The notes: generated by a model not told the origin, from the letters alone. Shown: positions 1 through 12,048, counted from the first letter of the stretch. The stretch is DNA of 64,000 nucleotides from Mantis religiosa (GCA_030765055.1 CM060947.1:101750381-101814380), one strand, 5' to 3'. Program-made: numbers and translations.

Positions 1-225
1 GTTTTAGAAGGACTCTAAGTTCAAAGTTTATCTCCATTTTGTGGCTGTTTATTACCAACTGAAGACTGAAACATGCTCGCAATGTACGGAACACTAGTGT
101 GAAATCCTGAAAATAGCATTGTTAAACAAACAAAAAACAATAAATTTTCCAAAATACCAAAAAAAAAATACACTTTACTTATGAGAACACCTAATATTAT
201 GAAACGTTTTAAGTCATTTAATTGG

Positions 226-410
226 AAGGTCATATCGGATGGTCTTCTAAATGGGTGAAATGCTGCTCAAATGTATAAGGTACCCTAGATTTCACTGCTT
301 TCCTAGGCTTATTTTCTTAGTATAAGAAAAACCTAGATGTTGGTACAAGCAAATCTCCTCAACACAAACCGAACTCACGCCCTCTAGAATGAGTGAGATA
401 CTAAGCACGT
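226..410 (-). mobile_element. SINE-A copy, heavily decayed
   Basis: Antisense copy of the commonest SINE here. The 3' end signature 'gtcatatcgga' followed by 'gggtgaaatg' and 'gctcaaatgt' is readable at 228-280. The tRNA-like head near 365-408 (compare 'ccgaactcacgccctc' with the family's 'cgaactcgggacctc') is badly mutated. Divergence from the other copies marks it as one of the oldest insertions in the window. Confidence 0.6.
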
Positions 411-1779
411 TTCACACGCTTGTAGTAGATAATAATAGTATGCTTAAACCACTTGAAATACCAATTCAATATTTCAAACTGAAAACACATTCAGCAAAGT
501 GTTAAACCCATTGACTTTTGAACCAGAGGTCGCAGGTTCGATTCTTGGTTAGAGCGGGGTACTTTTACTTAAAAGCATTCGGTACCATCCACAGAGTGCA
601 GAAATATGAATGCAAATATGTTTTTAAATTAAACTTTGAAAAACATATAATCAAATTAATGTCTCCAAAAGTCAGAGCCCGATAGCAGTTTAAGGGGTAA
701 CAATAAAGAACCTATTTAACATAGTTTTGTGAATAAATATGTAAACTACTGTCGGGTTCTTCTTTGCTGGTTCCTTCATCGTCTCCATATATAATATATT
801 TATCTAAATATATATACGTTGATATACTTCTGCTCCGAAGCATTTTTTCACCTAAACATTGCTTCTTCCAATCCACGTGTAAAAAACAAGTGAGCTCTAA
901 TCGTATGTATATCCAATTCTTTTTTCTTCTCAGTCGATTTCAGCGTTCAGCGCTGTTCTTTCTTCATCTAAACTTCCAAAGAAATCTTCATTATTCATGT
1001 CTGTCCATTTCACCGTTCCAGTGTTCTCCTAAATTAGAAATTCAGATCTTTACGAAAGCATTGCAACTAAATGAAGAAGAAAAGGCTGTAAACACTTCCC
1101 AGTAAATACTTTCCATATAAAGCGGCTATTTCTTTGCTATTACTTTTTGTCTTCTGGATAACAGCTAATGCTAATGTTGCACCACATGCTAAGCATAAAA
1201 AGTTGTCATTTCGAATTTGCTAGTGCATGCTCTTCACTTTTCTACCAGGAAACAGTCTCTTTACTTGCATTTAATTTTTATCCCACGCATATCAATCTGC
1301 AATATTCCTTTCTCTTCTAGCAGTGCAATATAATCAACAAATGCTATTCATAGATTCGTAGGTCAAGTAGGAATGAGATCAACCTGAGTTGGGATCTAGT
1401 GTTTGACCTAAGGAGTGGGCAAAACAGAGACAATTTCTTGGCTAAATTGTGCGAAGCTAAGTCAATGTTGTTCAGTTAATCAGAAGCAACCATAGGTTTC
1501 CTTCGTTTCTCCATATTTAATGTTTATGTTAAATTTGCATATACTACCAGCAACCCTGCAATAAATGTTTGTATAAAAACTTTAATAATAAGACCCATAA
1601 ATATATCTTATTTTTTCTTCTTCCTTTTCTCCTGCTTTTTGTATGTGTTTGTGTGTCTTTGTGTGTGAAACAATGAGTTAGATGCTATCGAATGAATTAG
1701 AGTCTGGAGAAGGGAGATTTATATATAAAGTGAGCGTAAGATTGTGTTAATTGTGGTTCAGTTATTAACTTTGGTTTCT
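411..1779. other. No gene seen
   Basis: AT-rich sequence with only short, unconvincing reading frames. Apart from a tRNA-like box near 496-590 nothing is recognised. Confidence 0.5.
496..590 (+). mobile_element. Possible tRNA-derived SINE head
   Basis: A near-perfect pol III B box ('gcaggttcgattc') lies at about 532-544, preceded by sequence of roughly tRNA length. No A box or cloverleaf is convincing and no second copy was found. It could be chance. Confidence 0.3.
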
Positions 1780-1909
1780 GCTTAGCGGGGTGGTAGCGCT
1801 TAACGTTGCTACCTACTGGAGATTTTCTCGCTCTAGAGACCCGATTCAGGATCGAGGGTGCATTCAGCCTCGTTACGCCACCAAGTGGTCAATTGAGAAG
1901 CTACTTGAT
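1780..1909 (+). mobile_element. SINE-like tRNA-derived fragment
   Basis: An A-box-like stretch ('ttagcggggtggtagcg', about 1782-1798) and a weak B-box-like stretch around 1841-1852 are spaced as in a tRNA. Immediately downstream, at 1910, a SINE-A copy begins on the same strand. The joint suggests SINE-A inserted at its 3' end, or a composite SINE. Confidence 0.4.
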
Positions 1910-2142
1910 GCCCGTCTCTGTTGCGTAGATGGTAGTGCGTCTGACTCACGTTCAAGAGGTCCAGAGTTGGATCTCCGTCAGGGGGATTATCTGGGTACGG
2001 TTTTATCTCTTGGTTTTCCCTTATCCTGAAAGATGAAAGATAACTCTAAGCTTTATCGATCCTAGGCTCGTTTGAACATCATTTCACCCATATCATTCAT
2101 CGTCTGATATGATTTAACGTTGGAGAGTATAAATTAAAAAAA
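1910..2142 (+). mobile_element. SINE-A copy
   Basis: Sense copy of the tRNA-derived family: head ('gcccgtctctgttgcgtag'), A box, B box region around 1958-1975, the internal run 'ggttttcccttatcctg', and the 3' end 'gatatgatttaacgttgga' followed by an A-rich tail. Several substitutions in the B box mean it is no longer an intact pol III promoter. Confidence 0.8.
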
Positions 2143-2399
2143 CAAACGCAAATACTGGGTCTTGGAGTGTCCTGGCTGTTCGATCGTGTGATTAGTTATT
2201 TAACTCTATACCTCGTTAACAAACAATTACTTCATTCATAAATTACTTCACTTACTATTTCTTGCTTAAGTTTGAGGAGCTACAAGGTAGGAACGATAGT
2301 TTGGTTTTCTCCGCAAATATAACTTACCTAATCTGTAGAAGAGAGAAAAAAGTAAACCCAGATAGATTGAAAGCTTCTATGATTACCAAATACATTCTC

Positions 2400-2898
2400 A
2401 CCCGAACGTCGGAATTCTCTATAGAACCGGCCGGCAGTAGGGCCAGACGGGAAGCATTTAGCCCACGCCTACCCATTTGTCTCGTGTCATTAACTGAACA
2501 GATGATTAGGAGAGCGGCGCGAGCCCTGTACCGTCTATTTCCCCTCTCACCAGACGTCTCGAAAGCTCGGGATAATTGTGGACGCCGCGAACCTTCCAGA
2601 AACGGCGATCTTCCCTATATAAGGCCTGTTGTTGGCGAGTCAGTTCAGTTCTTGGCGAGCAGCCGTGAGGAGCACCCAGTGAGGGAACGGACTAGAAGAC
2701 TGTGTACGTGCATCGGAGGAGTGTACGTAACTGCGAGTGCAGAGTGGAACTGTAACGGACGAACTGGTGAATTGTAATTGTGTGCGGTACGTAATACCGT
2801 ATAATCGGCAAGTTTTCCAACTGTAATTCGGTGGAAACAAAGAACATTTTGAGTCTGTGCAATTGGACTTTTAATTTCAAGAACCCACAAAGTCACGA
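2400..2898 (+). mobile_element. LTR of an LTR retrotransposon (copy 1), probably solo
   Basis: This stretch has the architecture of a retrotransposon LTR: a GC-richer upstream part, a TATA box at 2616-2622, an arthropod initiator at 2645-2650, and a 3' part ending 'gaacccacaaagtcac' at about 2896. The last 70 bases match the end of a second LTR at 5040-5113, in the same orientation: 'aaagaacattt', 'aattggacttttaatt' and 'gaacccacaaagtcac' occur in order in both. The left border is not certain. No gag or pol is found between the two copies and they differ strongly upstream, so they are probably separate insertions rather than one element. A reading frame crossing 2262-2777 is not taken as a gene. 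Confidence 0.6.
2616..2652 (+). promoter_or_regulatory. LTR core promoter: TATA box plus initiator
   Basis: TATATAA at 2616-2622 is followed by two overlapping TCAGTT motifs (matches to the arthropod TCAKTY initiator) at 2640-2650. The second places its A at 2647, 31 bases after the first T of the TATA box, the usual spacing. The second LTR has the same layout. Confidence 0.6.
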
Positions 2899-4199
2899 TA
2901 TGTTATAAAGTGTAATAACTAAATAACATAACCTGACATCACTAGGAATAGTTTTAAAACATATATTAGAAATATATAATTTATGATGTTTCTTTACTAT
3001 ACAACATATTTTGGCAAATAAATTTTAAAAAACCAATTAGTTTTCTAAAAAGTTATAAAAATCACAACCATTTAATTTTTAAAGTTACCACTCCTATTTC
3101 CAGAGCAAAACTACATATATGAATGCAGATAAAAATGTCTGTAGTACATCTTTCATTACTAAGTAATATATATTTTGGAAAATGCATTATATGTTCTCTC
3201 ATTTTACTTTAAGAAAAGCTATCCTAAATGGAAAAAAATGCTAGTTTTAGAATTTTAAAATGCTAGTTTGCGAGCATGTTACATGCTAAAAAGGATTATT
3301 TGATCTAATTATACCTCTAAAACATGTTCAGACTATCCGTTTGATATGCCTACTCACTTCCTGAAGTGTGTAGGAACAAATTTGTGAAAATAATAAATAT
3401 AGAGCTACAGAAGAACTTTGTAATAAAAGTGGTGTGACAGAGCATAGGATATAGCTCTTTAAAATTTAAAACCAACTGAGACTAATAATTTAACCTTAAA
3501 AGTTTCTTGGAAACATAGCTAAAACTGCGTTTCACGTTTTGGATATTATGAAGTCTGGTTATTTTCTATCTATATCTTTATTTAATTAGATTAACTAAAG
3601 CAAGAAGGTTTGAAGCTGAAGGCTCGTAAGATGGCCCCACAGTGAAATGACTGGAGAACATGCTTTTGTTCAAGACTCGATTCCTGATGAGACTTGACAT
3701 ACATTTCTCTAGCCAAGGTTTCGGTATATGGGAGTCTTTAAGTGTGTGTATAAGTCGCTCATAGTAAAACAGGGCATAGTTATTGATAAACCTAATAAAA
3801 AAGAATGTTGTTACAGACATGTTTATAGCCTACACCATGACACATAATACCGATCACATTCGTGGGTGGTTCACTGACACAGAGATTATGTAGGTTGTTG
3901 AAGTCCTTGCTAACAAGAAAATGGGTGCAGTACAGAGAAAATGTTGGCATAACACGATCAGAATTGGAAAATTTTCAACATATATTAAATGTGAAGATGA
4001 AAGAATGACACACGCACACTACATTTAATAATAAAACATATAATATGGAAAATTAAATTGACAAAACAAATTCTATGCCATTTAAAGGTAATTAACCGGT
4101 TCGTCAAAAATAATTGTAGAAAATAAAAGAATAGAACAAGTAAAATTTAATTTAACATATGCGTTCTGAAATATATATTTATAAAAAACTAAACAAAAT
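2899..4199. other. No gene seen
   Basis: AT-rich spacer between LTR copy 1 and a LINE tail. An 80-codon antisense frame at 3578-3820 has no recognisable motif and is not supported as a gene. Confidence 0.5.
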
Positions 4200-4592
4200 T
4201 AATTATATGGTAACTGGAACTGTTGAAAGAAGATAAAAATAATGCTGGACCAGGCTGAATAATGAAACTGTATAAAGTAATGAATGTCCCAATTATAGCT
4301 TGGGTTCAGAGAAATGAGCGCTGACTGCGAGGTAAAACAAGAATAGAGTCAGCTCAAATGAAATTTCATGGTATAGAAAATTAGATAAAAAAAGGATTTG
4401 GAAATAATACGACTGACTATAGTAGAATTAAATAAAACAATAACTGAACGTAGATAAAATTGAAAATAACACTTGGACAGGATGACAGGATATCCAGTAT
4501 GTAATTATAGACCCAATGGACGAAGGAACCCAGGGCGACGGCATTAGAGTTGCAACGGTTTAAAGTGGCCCAAACCGCCAAGAAGAAGATAT
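4200..4592 (+). mobile_element. LINE 3' end, decayed
   Basis: Broken frames resemble the C-terminal end of the LINE at 35.5-36.5 kb: 'KLYKVMNVPIIAW' (4264 on) corresponds to 'KMYKVKAIPTLLYG' there, and a later 'NYRPNGRRNPGRR' corresponds to 'NYNPKGRRDR'. The element ends in an 'aagaagaag' tail near 4583, as the related copies do. Many stops; only the last part of the reverse-transcriptase ORF remains. Confidence 0.6.
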
Positions 4593-5115
4593 TTTACTCC
4601 TGATATAGTTGCGCTAAGACTTCTTGATATTATCGCGGCAACAGGCATAAAAGTTTCGGCACAAATAGAAAACAAACGGCGGATAATGTTTCACGGTAAT
4701 AAAGAGCTTGATAAGCAGCGCGGCTAGTGTACCGGCAAATGAAGATAGCCAAGATAAAGGACTTGCCGGCACAGCTGGGATTTCATGTTTGGAAGGTTCG
4801 AGAGATATCTCGATTGACAGAGAATAGTTGTTTTTCTTATTTGCTCGAATTATGAATGAGATATATAAGCGATTGTGACACGCCAGCAGGACAGTTTTTG
4901 TAAAACAGTGAGTTGAGTTGTGTAACAAGAGTGTTGTTGTAACGAGAGCTGATGTAAACTGGACGCTGATTGTTATTGTCATCGACCTTGGTGTTGTACA
5001 TGTGATGTAATGTTGTTACGTGAGAATTGAACAGTGTATTGCTACGGAAATAAAGAACATTTAGAATTTCGGCAAATTGGACTTTTAATTCTACGAACCC
5101 ACAAAGTCACAGTAT
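4593..5115 (+). mobile_element. LTR copy 2, diverged relative of the LTR at 2.4-2.9 kb
   Basis: It contains TATATAA at 4862-4868, an initiator-like ACAGTT about 30 bases on, an AATAAA signal near 5050 and a 3' end 'gaacccacaaagtcacag' at about 5095-5113 that matches LTR copy 1. The upstream two thirds differ, so the two belong to related subfamilies. The left border is estimated. No coding region follows, so it is most likely a solo LTR. Confidence 0.6.
4862..4896 (+). promoter_or_regulatory. LTR core promoter (copy 2)
   Basis: TATATAA at 4862-4868 and ACAGTT at 4891-4896 place the initiator A 31 bases after the TATA start, the same geometry as in copy 1. Confidence 0.5.
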
Positions 5116-5249
5116 GGACCAGAAGATGGCAACAGTTGTAACGATACATTTTAGTTAGAACTTTTTATATGAATATCCAGTTGGAAATTCTTGTTTACTG
5201 ATCTGACTGTTAGTGAGCCATGTAATGACAATATAAAAAAATATATGTG

Positions 5250-5328
5250 TAATTTTGTGATTGGCCGTGGTAATAATCGTATTACGCATTGTGGTGACGT
5301 AGCAGTAAATCGGCCAATCACAAAATTA
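5250..5328. repeat. Short hairpin with perfect 17-bp arms
   Basis: 'taattttgtgattggcc' at 5250-5266 is repeated exactly as its reverse complement at 5312-5328 around a 45-base loop. It could be a miniature inverted-repeat element or a small RNA hairpin. No second copy was seen in the window. Confidence 0.7.
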
Positions 5329-6712
5329 ATAGAGGAGTAACGATAGTTACAGGAAATCAATAATCTTCAGATAGATATATGTTCTTTAGTCTTGTTTCAT
5401 GACGATGGAAAAATGTTGCGGTGAATATAAAAGTTTTGTAACGGAAAATGAATAACCTTCAAAAAGAGTTATTCGATATTCGTAATAGTAATGAGTGGAC
5501 GTACAGAAGTGAGGAATTTTAAGTAATTAACAGAAATTATATTATAATTGAAAATAAGGATTTATCGATGCGATGGAAGTAACCTAAGTGATGGATTAAG
5601 AAAGAAAGTTCGAGTAAAATGTAATCCAGATTATACTATTAAATTATATATTACGAAATCGGAGTCATATAACATTTTATTTCTGTCCCTAAAAATCCAC
5701 ACCAGAAAATAGATCTCATGACTTATTTAATCAAAGTTAATTCAGTCGATACAATTAGTGACCTGAAGAAACTGAGCCGCACAAGCTGACGACGTGGGAA
5801 AGAATTGTGCTTGCAGCGAAGAAATACCGCTACATATTTCGCCCAAACTTATGGCTGATTAAGCTGGAGAAGCAATTCGACCAAATATCGCCACACAGTA
5901 TATATTTTCGCCCGTAAGGTTGGGGATAAGTGTGGAGGATTTGCATTAACAATCATATGCATTAAGACAATCTTCTATAGGTAGACTCTATTACAATATT
6001 GCCAATAAGTTATACATGAGCATACATTCCCTCTAATATCAATAAAATGTATTAATCTAGTATTAGCGTAACTATTGCGTTGCACGAATAGATGTCGCAA
6101 AGTTTACTTCGTAAAAACATTGTCGGGCTCGTTATTAACTAGCTGGAACATTAATGTAATGATCCTAATACAAAACAAATATACAAATTAACTGCCATAA
6201 GTTATTCAAAGGGCAAAAAGAAATAGAATGAGCTTTGTTAGTTTAATGATGTCTGTTCAGTGGAATAATTGAAAGCCATATAGCTGACACTATGTATAGT
6301 AGTTATCTATCGTCACAGACATTGTTGAAAAGGTTGGATTATTTCACCGCAAGCCATACAAAAAGACTGTTGCGGTAATGACACGTGAAACTTTTTCATT
6401 CCGTGGAATAAAAGACTAACGAAATGGGATGAAATGCATGGTTGCTATTGTAAATAGTTCTTTTGTGCTGTAAAATTACGAAATGTGACTAACACGACAT
6501 TTAATTATTTGCAAATGTAAAGTACGCTTTAAACCAAGCGTAATAATTAACAAACACAGACAGTGTGGTTGAAGTGAACTGTAAATAGATTCAATGGAAT
6601 CTGTGGAAAAAACTTGGAAGGTTTTTGTAGCAGTGTGCGACTGTAGAAATATCAGGTCAAGAGAGGTCAGTGCCTCGACAGTTGTTTCTCAACTACAAGA
6701 GCAACGTCAAGA
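5329..6712. other. No gene seen
   Basis: AT-rich unique-looking sequence; no ORF or repeat recognised. Confidence 0.5.
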
Positions 6713-7040
6713 CGAGATAGGATTAGGATTACGGAGGGGATTCGGTACGTAGGCCACCATACTGGGCCCATTGTTCCTATACCCCCAAGTGGGGCACCCC
6801 CGGGAGGAAGGATGAGGTGATGGAGACAGAGGGTGGTCGACAAAAGGAGCCACGACAGTACAGAGGGCAAGGTCCCTACAGTTTACTTGGATAGAGACCT
6901 CCTCCGACAGGCCATGACAACGAGCACGCTCCCCTACTGCGGGACGGCAACGAGTCCAGCAGCCGAGCCCCAAAGGTCCTAGTCAGGTGATCCGAACCCT
7001 AAAGGTCCCTGGCTGGCAATTCCGAAATAGTCCCAGCAGA
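6713..7040 (-). mobile_element. AATCC-tailed repeat, antisense (SINE-B 3' part or LINE tail)
   Basis: GC-rich against its surroundings. Read on the minus strand it ends in an AATCC-type tail (plus strand 'taggattaggatta', about 6719-6732). Upstream blocks such as 'accctctgtc', 'cacctcatccttcctcc' and 'ccccacttggggg' align in order with 59100-59160 of the SINE-B composite ('gccctctgta', 'caccttattctccctcc', 'cccacttgga'). The tRNA-like head is not visible, so the copy is 5'-truncated. Confidence 0.6.
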
Positions 7041-7830
7041 GGAGCGGAGACCATTGTATCTGCTTTCATGACTCGCCTCTCATCAATTTCTGTACATGAC
7101 TACTATCATGATTAGTACATGTATTGCGTGAACTGTGTCTACTAACCTAAATAATATATGTGGTTTCATTGTCTATCCTATTTATATTTTGCACATTTAC
7201 TGTTCTGTTTTTAGTAAAACCACTGCCTGTAAAATTTCTCTTCAAATGTTTTTGGCCTACCCTTATCATATATTCACCAATAAATAGTACAAAATATTAT
7301 TCAGAACAAATAACTGTTCAGATACACAGCCAAAGACAAAAAAAAAAAAAAAAAAAACTGTCATCATTGGAGTTACAGTGGTACCAACAGAAGGCTTGAA
7401 AGATCTCTTCCAAAACAAGGCTTACTTCAGAAATATCTGTTCAGAAATTATGATCGATTTTCTGAAAGCTTACGAAAAGGGGCGGGGCAAAAACTTAACA
7501 CTCACTAATATAATAAATAAATTAGGTATGCAATATTGCTACATCCACAGAGAGATGGCATTATAATAAAATGTAAAATTAAAAAATTAACCCCAAGTGA
7601 AGTACCTTCTCACCTTAAGTTATTGATTCCAAAATTAATTTAATCTGCTTTAATGCTTAATTATTATATTAATTTATTTGCAATTTCTCTCTGATACCAA
7701 CTCGGTCACACCCAAGCATCTGAGTTCGTATCCACTTTACGCGATCCCTCTTAATTTCTCTGCTGTCTATTGTAAGTTCAGGAAGTATTGCAATCTGCTA
7801 TACGGTTCCATGTGGTGATGTGATGATGAT
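7041..7830. other. No gene seen; one A run
   Basis: AT-rich. An 18-base A run lies near 7340-7358. Two short plus-strand frames (7160-7399, 7378-7566) have no family resemblance. Confidence 0.5.
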
Positions 7831-8020
7831 GAGTTAGTTAGTTACTAACACTCCCCACATGGCAACCTTGGCCTTCGGGGTAACCTCACCCCACCAAGTG
7901 ATGACCGGACCCATTTCTCAGGTGGAGGCACCCAGAGGGCGGTGTCCATTACCTCCGATGATAGGGTGATAGTGAAGATGGCGGTGAGGTGAGAGGACCT
8001 ACAGTTTTTACCGTGGAATG

Positions 8021-8054
<34 letters not shown>

Positions 8055-8072
8055 ATATATATATATATATAA
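7831..8072. repeat. GC-rich repeat ending in (GAT)n and (AT)n
   Basis: A GC-rich block (7850-8000) is bracketed by GATGATGAT runs: a short one at 7836-7852 and a (GAT)n of about 35 bases at 8019-8053, followed by (AT)n to 8071. A trinucleotide tail of this kind is common at LINE 3' ends, but no coding remnant is left to name the family. Confidence 0.45.
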
Positions 8073-8480
8073 GGGCGGTCAACTACGGCGGTCATCAGTG
8101 CCATTTAAAAAAAAAAAAACTAGTCATGAAACTTTATAAAAACCATACAAGTGTAACAAAGCCCATTAAAAATACACGTACATAAAAAACATCAATCAAA
8201 ACCTACCAAAAATTTCGTTCACTAAATCCTAAGCTCTAAACTAGAAAAGAATCTAAAATCTTTCTCCACGGGTCTCCACGCACGGCCTACACGTGGGTGG
8301 GCCTGTTGACCGTCTCCCTCAAGCACGAAGAGGAGCCCACACGAGGGAGACTGTTGGCTCGGGACCCCGGGTGCGCCAAACCCGTACCTACCAAAGTAGG
8401 CCCCTGGGGGGGGGGGGCTGTTCCATGTGGAGATTTCCCGGAATTACGCGTTTCTGGGACCTTTGAATCCAAAAGAAGGA
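8073..8480. repeat. Unclassified repeat-like block with GC-rich part and G11 run
   Basis: AT-rich stretch with an A run near 8107-8120, then a sharply GC-richer block (8266-8450) with a pure G run at about 8405-8417. The base-composition step suggests an insertion. Frames on both strands here are composition artefacts. Confidence 0.35.
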
Positions 8481-8808
8481 ATTTAAAAAATGGTCCTTGT
8501 TGCATGTGTGTTAATTTATAAATAGCATAACTCAAGTTATTCAACGTGGGTTGAATATTCAACTTGTCATTTAAGTAGGAAGTGACTAGGAGATTTCAAA
8601 ACTACCCATTTCAAATTATTTTTATAAGGAATGTGTTTAGTTATTTTCCATTTTCTTAAAAATGTTCTAACAATTTTAAATAAAATCTTATATATTAAAG
8701 ACATTTTGAAATAAAATAGCTTGAATTTACTTGAATACTTTGTGAAATCTTTATCATTCTGGAATGTTTTTATACAATTTGTAAATGTAAATTACAGGCG
8801 CAATCTTA

Positions 8809-8825
8809 GTACGCGCGCGCGTGTG

Positions 8826-8875
<50 letters not shown>
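8809..8875. repeat. (CG)n(TG)n(AC)n alternating purine-pyrimidine tract
   Basis: 'acgcgcgcgcgtgtgcgtac' at about 8810-8829 runs into an (AC)n of about 46 bases to 8875. Uninterrupted purine-pyrimidine alternation including CG steps is the classic Z-DNA-prone pattern. Confidence 0.9.
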
Positions 8876-8877
<2 letters not shown>

Positions 8878-9188
8878 AAACGCAGATCTCGTTGAAGCAT
8901 ACAGTACATTATAAAATAAAACTGCTTATGAAGATATTTCCGAGATATTCATTGTAATTGGCTTGACTTTTCAAGTACGTGTACTTTTCTTAAATGTCAC
9001 TGTTTGGATTTCTTTTGGTGGTGTACATCAAACGATCATGGAATTTGAAAGGGACAAGCTCTTCTAAAATCTAGGTATCGTTTTATGTACTGCATGTAAT
9101 TATTGAGTCCCTTTGACACTAATCCCACTTTTAAATAATAAAAGCATATCGCAAATGCTATTTGTTTCCATCCCCGGTTCCGGCATAA

Positions 9189-9395
9189 GTGTGTGTGTGT
9201 GTGGGGGGGGGGGGGAGGGGGGAGATTGTGTGGGTATGTGAGTGGGTGGCTGGTTATGGGTGTGCGTGTGGGGGCTGTATGAATATGTATGTGTGTATTA
9301 TTATGTGTTTGTGTGGGTGGATCGGTAGGTCCGTGAGTGAGTGGGGGAGATTGGGTGTCTGTGTGTGGGTGTGTGTTGAAGTCATGCTCTTTCAT
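9189..9395. repeat. Imperfect GT/G-rich low-complexity tract
   Basis: Degenerate (GT)n with G runs (an 11-base G run near 9204-9214) spread over 200 bases. Overlapping frames on both strands are low-complexity artefacts. The repeated G runs on the plus strand could form G-quadruplex-like structure. Confidence 0.8.
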
Positions 9396-11765
9396 GCATT
9401 AATCAATTGTTTTACACTTAAGAATTTCCTCACCATAGCTCCAATTCCTCCTAAGTTTTCCTATGATGCAGAGAAGATATATCTTGCACCCCTTCTCATT
9501 GAACTATGTCTCATGAAAATCCACGATAATGAAGTATTTGAAAGAACAATTTAACAGAAGAAAGTCTGATGCAAAATTGAAAGCGAGAATTTTCATTGAG
9601 CCAAAGATCCAACAGTGTGTGACACGTCGCTTAGCACAAAAGTAACTGCTCCTCAACTCTAAGAGTTGGATATATTTGTACTCTTGCAACTAGATTTTCA
9701 GTGAATTGTCGAACTAATAATTATGTTGGGCTAGTACATAACATGTTTAGATAATTTTAAGATCTAGGTTGTTGTATACATTTAAAAATAAGCTTTTCAC
9801 ACTTCCACATTGTCCTGGTATGATAAGTGATTTAGTTTATACAGTGATCAACTACAGAAGAACAGAGGAAAAGCAAAGACCTCAGTCACTTTTATAAAAA
9901 AATTAGTGCTTATTACTTATTTAAAGTGCATAGTTTCTATAAATTTATTTAAAGAATATAGTTTCTAAACGAGATAAAATAGGATACTAAACTTGTACCT
10001 CTAATTTTACGTAATGTGCATGTTAAAGAGTAAGTTTTTATTATTTATGTTGAAAATTCTGACATGATAGGTTATGTCTAATTATTACAGATCTGGAATC
10101 AGGGAATCAATTGTCAGTACAAAACATTTGACTGCTCGTTAATAGCTGATTTTGTTTTCTTCGTAGAGCAGTATTGCTCAGTATTCAAAATAACAATAAA
10201 CTAGAAATGCATGGTAATAGTAAATGCTGTACCATCTCTATAGAGATAATGAAAAGACATAGACAGGAAAGCACTCCAGTGCCATATGCCCGGTTCATGT
10301 AGCAGCAGAGATACAGTTACTTGGTACTAAGGTATATGACCATCATATATAAAAGCAGACGTACAGTTCCGATGCCTACGTGGGTGCGTAACGAAGGTGG
10401 TATAATAAAGGAATGAGACCAACTATGTGTTTCAAATGGGAAGAGTTCTCGCCTGTTGCGAATCGGATGCGTTAGAGCCTTCACCGTTGCCACCTCGTTA
10501 CCCCTACTCTTTTTGTATCTCCCACTCCCTCGCACACATGCCAGTGTTCGTGGAGCTAGACATAAAGGAACGCAAACTGAATTTTCCAAAGTTTTATAAT
10601 AATGCAGTTGTTGAAATCACAATTGCAACATGAATATTCGTATATTACACAAATGTTTTAAATATTTAGTTTAAAGTTAATTATACTTTATGAATTACTT
10701 ATTTTTCTAGTCCAACGAAAATACCAGCGGTGCATCCGTATAGCTGTAAATGTTACTTATGTTAAGAGATTATTGGTCATTGACTTCAACGTCTGAGTAC
10801 TGCAAATTTATGATCATAGGTTCCAAAATCTCGTTACGTGCTATTTCTTTGCAAAAGTCGTCTTCTTGTATTTTATCTGATGTCTCACGCAGTTTACCCA
10901 GTCTTGTTGTCTTCCTTGTCAATTTCTTCATGAATAAGTCATTCAACGTCAGTCAGTTTAAAAATATTATTTCTGTTTGCAACATAATTTGAACCCACAT
11001 TAACTCTATTGCATTGTTTTAGTAGTAGTAAGGGGGAAGGTGAATCACGTCTCATTGATCCAGCCGATACACATTTTCATGGTAGAGTAACTGAATAATG
11101 CTGCTTTGAACTCCGGAGTAAATAGAGATTACGAACCATTCATAAACAAAGATATAATGTGACCAGACACGTTTTGCCAGACCAGCAGGAAGTGTATCGG
11201 TTCCTCTCATCGAGTTTGACAAAAACCCTGGCTTATTAAAAGTACACATTTCTTTTACCACGTCATGTCAAATGATTACGTTTCAGTTCTGAGTAATTTA
11301 AAATATACGTTCACGCATACATGCCAACCAATAATGATATTCATTACAGTGCTTACGTCGCAATGCATTGTTATAATATAGTAGTATCTACTTTATTTGT
11401 ATTACCAAAACCATTTGAGCTAAAAATATGGTGTTTTTACGGTTATGTTAAATACATTACCCTCTGCTTCCTCGTGGATCAGATTTTGCAAAATCTGAAA
11501 TTTTGTTTTAGCGCGAATAGTATTTCATACAGATTGATTAGGTTGGCGCTCGTCACACACCACTTAGGGGGAATGCAATACAACAACACCGCAGGACTCC
11601 GATTGGTTGCTCACCTAGTAGCGCTCAAGGACGAACACCTTCCCATTTGAAACACATAATAGAAGGTTGACTGTCGAGCACAAACAATCTCCTAACAGAT
11701 CAGTCGCGATGTGACTACATAATTGAACGGAATTAAAATAAATAGAATAGGAAAACATAAATAAA
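9396..11765. other. No gene seen
   Basis: More than 2 kb of AT-rich sequence with no TE family, splice pattern or ORF that I can support. Short frames at 10317-10633, 10750-10992 and 11321-11650 lack motifs. Confidence 0.45.
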
Positions 11766-11774
11766 GCGTGCATT

Positions 11775-12039
11775 GTTTTCCTTGTTCCATTTATACCCCG
11801 CCTTTAACTGCTATGGTCATATATCAGCGGCCGTTCTCCTTTGGAACATACTGAAGGTGTTAACTCGTTACCTTTTGGTTTTTTAATCATTAGATCACGC
11901 ACACATTCACACTCTCATTCATACTTCTAGACTTTGGGGAAGATGGGGAATCATCTTGGTCGGAGAAAAATCCCAACCCCCACCGCCGGGAATCGAACCC
12001 GGCACCCCTAGCACGGCAGGCAGGGGCTCTACCGACTGA
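11775..12039 (-). mobile_element. SINE-C copy with 9-bp target duplication
   Basis: tRNA-derived SINE read on the minus strand: A box region 'gctcagtcggtagagc', perfect B box and T arm ('gccgggttcgattcccggc' around 11979-11997), then a body shared with 34777-35071, including 'gttccaaaggagaacggcc'. It is flanked by exact 9-base direct repeats 'gcgtgcatt' at 11766-11774 and 12040-12048, the hallmark of LINE-machinery insertion. The intact promoter boxes suggest a fairly young copy. Confidence 0.85.
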
Positions 12040-12048
12040 GCGTGCATT

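Noticed and set aside
2262..2777. 171-codon plus-strand ORF
   Set aside because: It runs across an LTR and its core promoter; no domain is visible and the shared LTR end explains the sequence.
4614..4982. 122-codon antisense ORF
   Set aside because: Lies within LTR copy 2 on the strand opposite to its promoter.
8721..9395. His/Thr-rich and Gly/Cys/Val-rich ORFs
   Set aside because: CA and GT low-complexity tracts.
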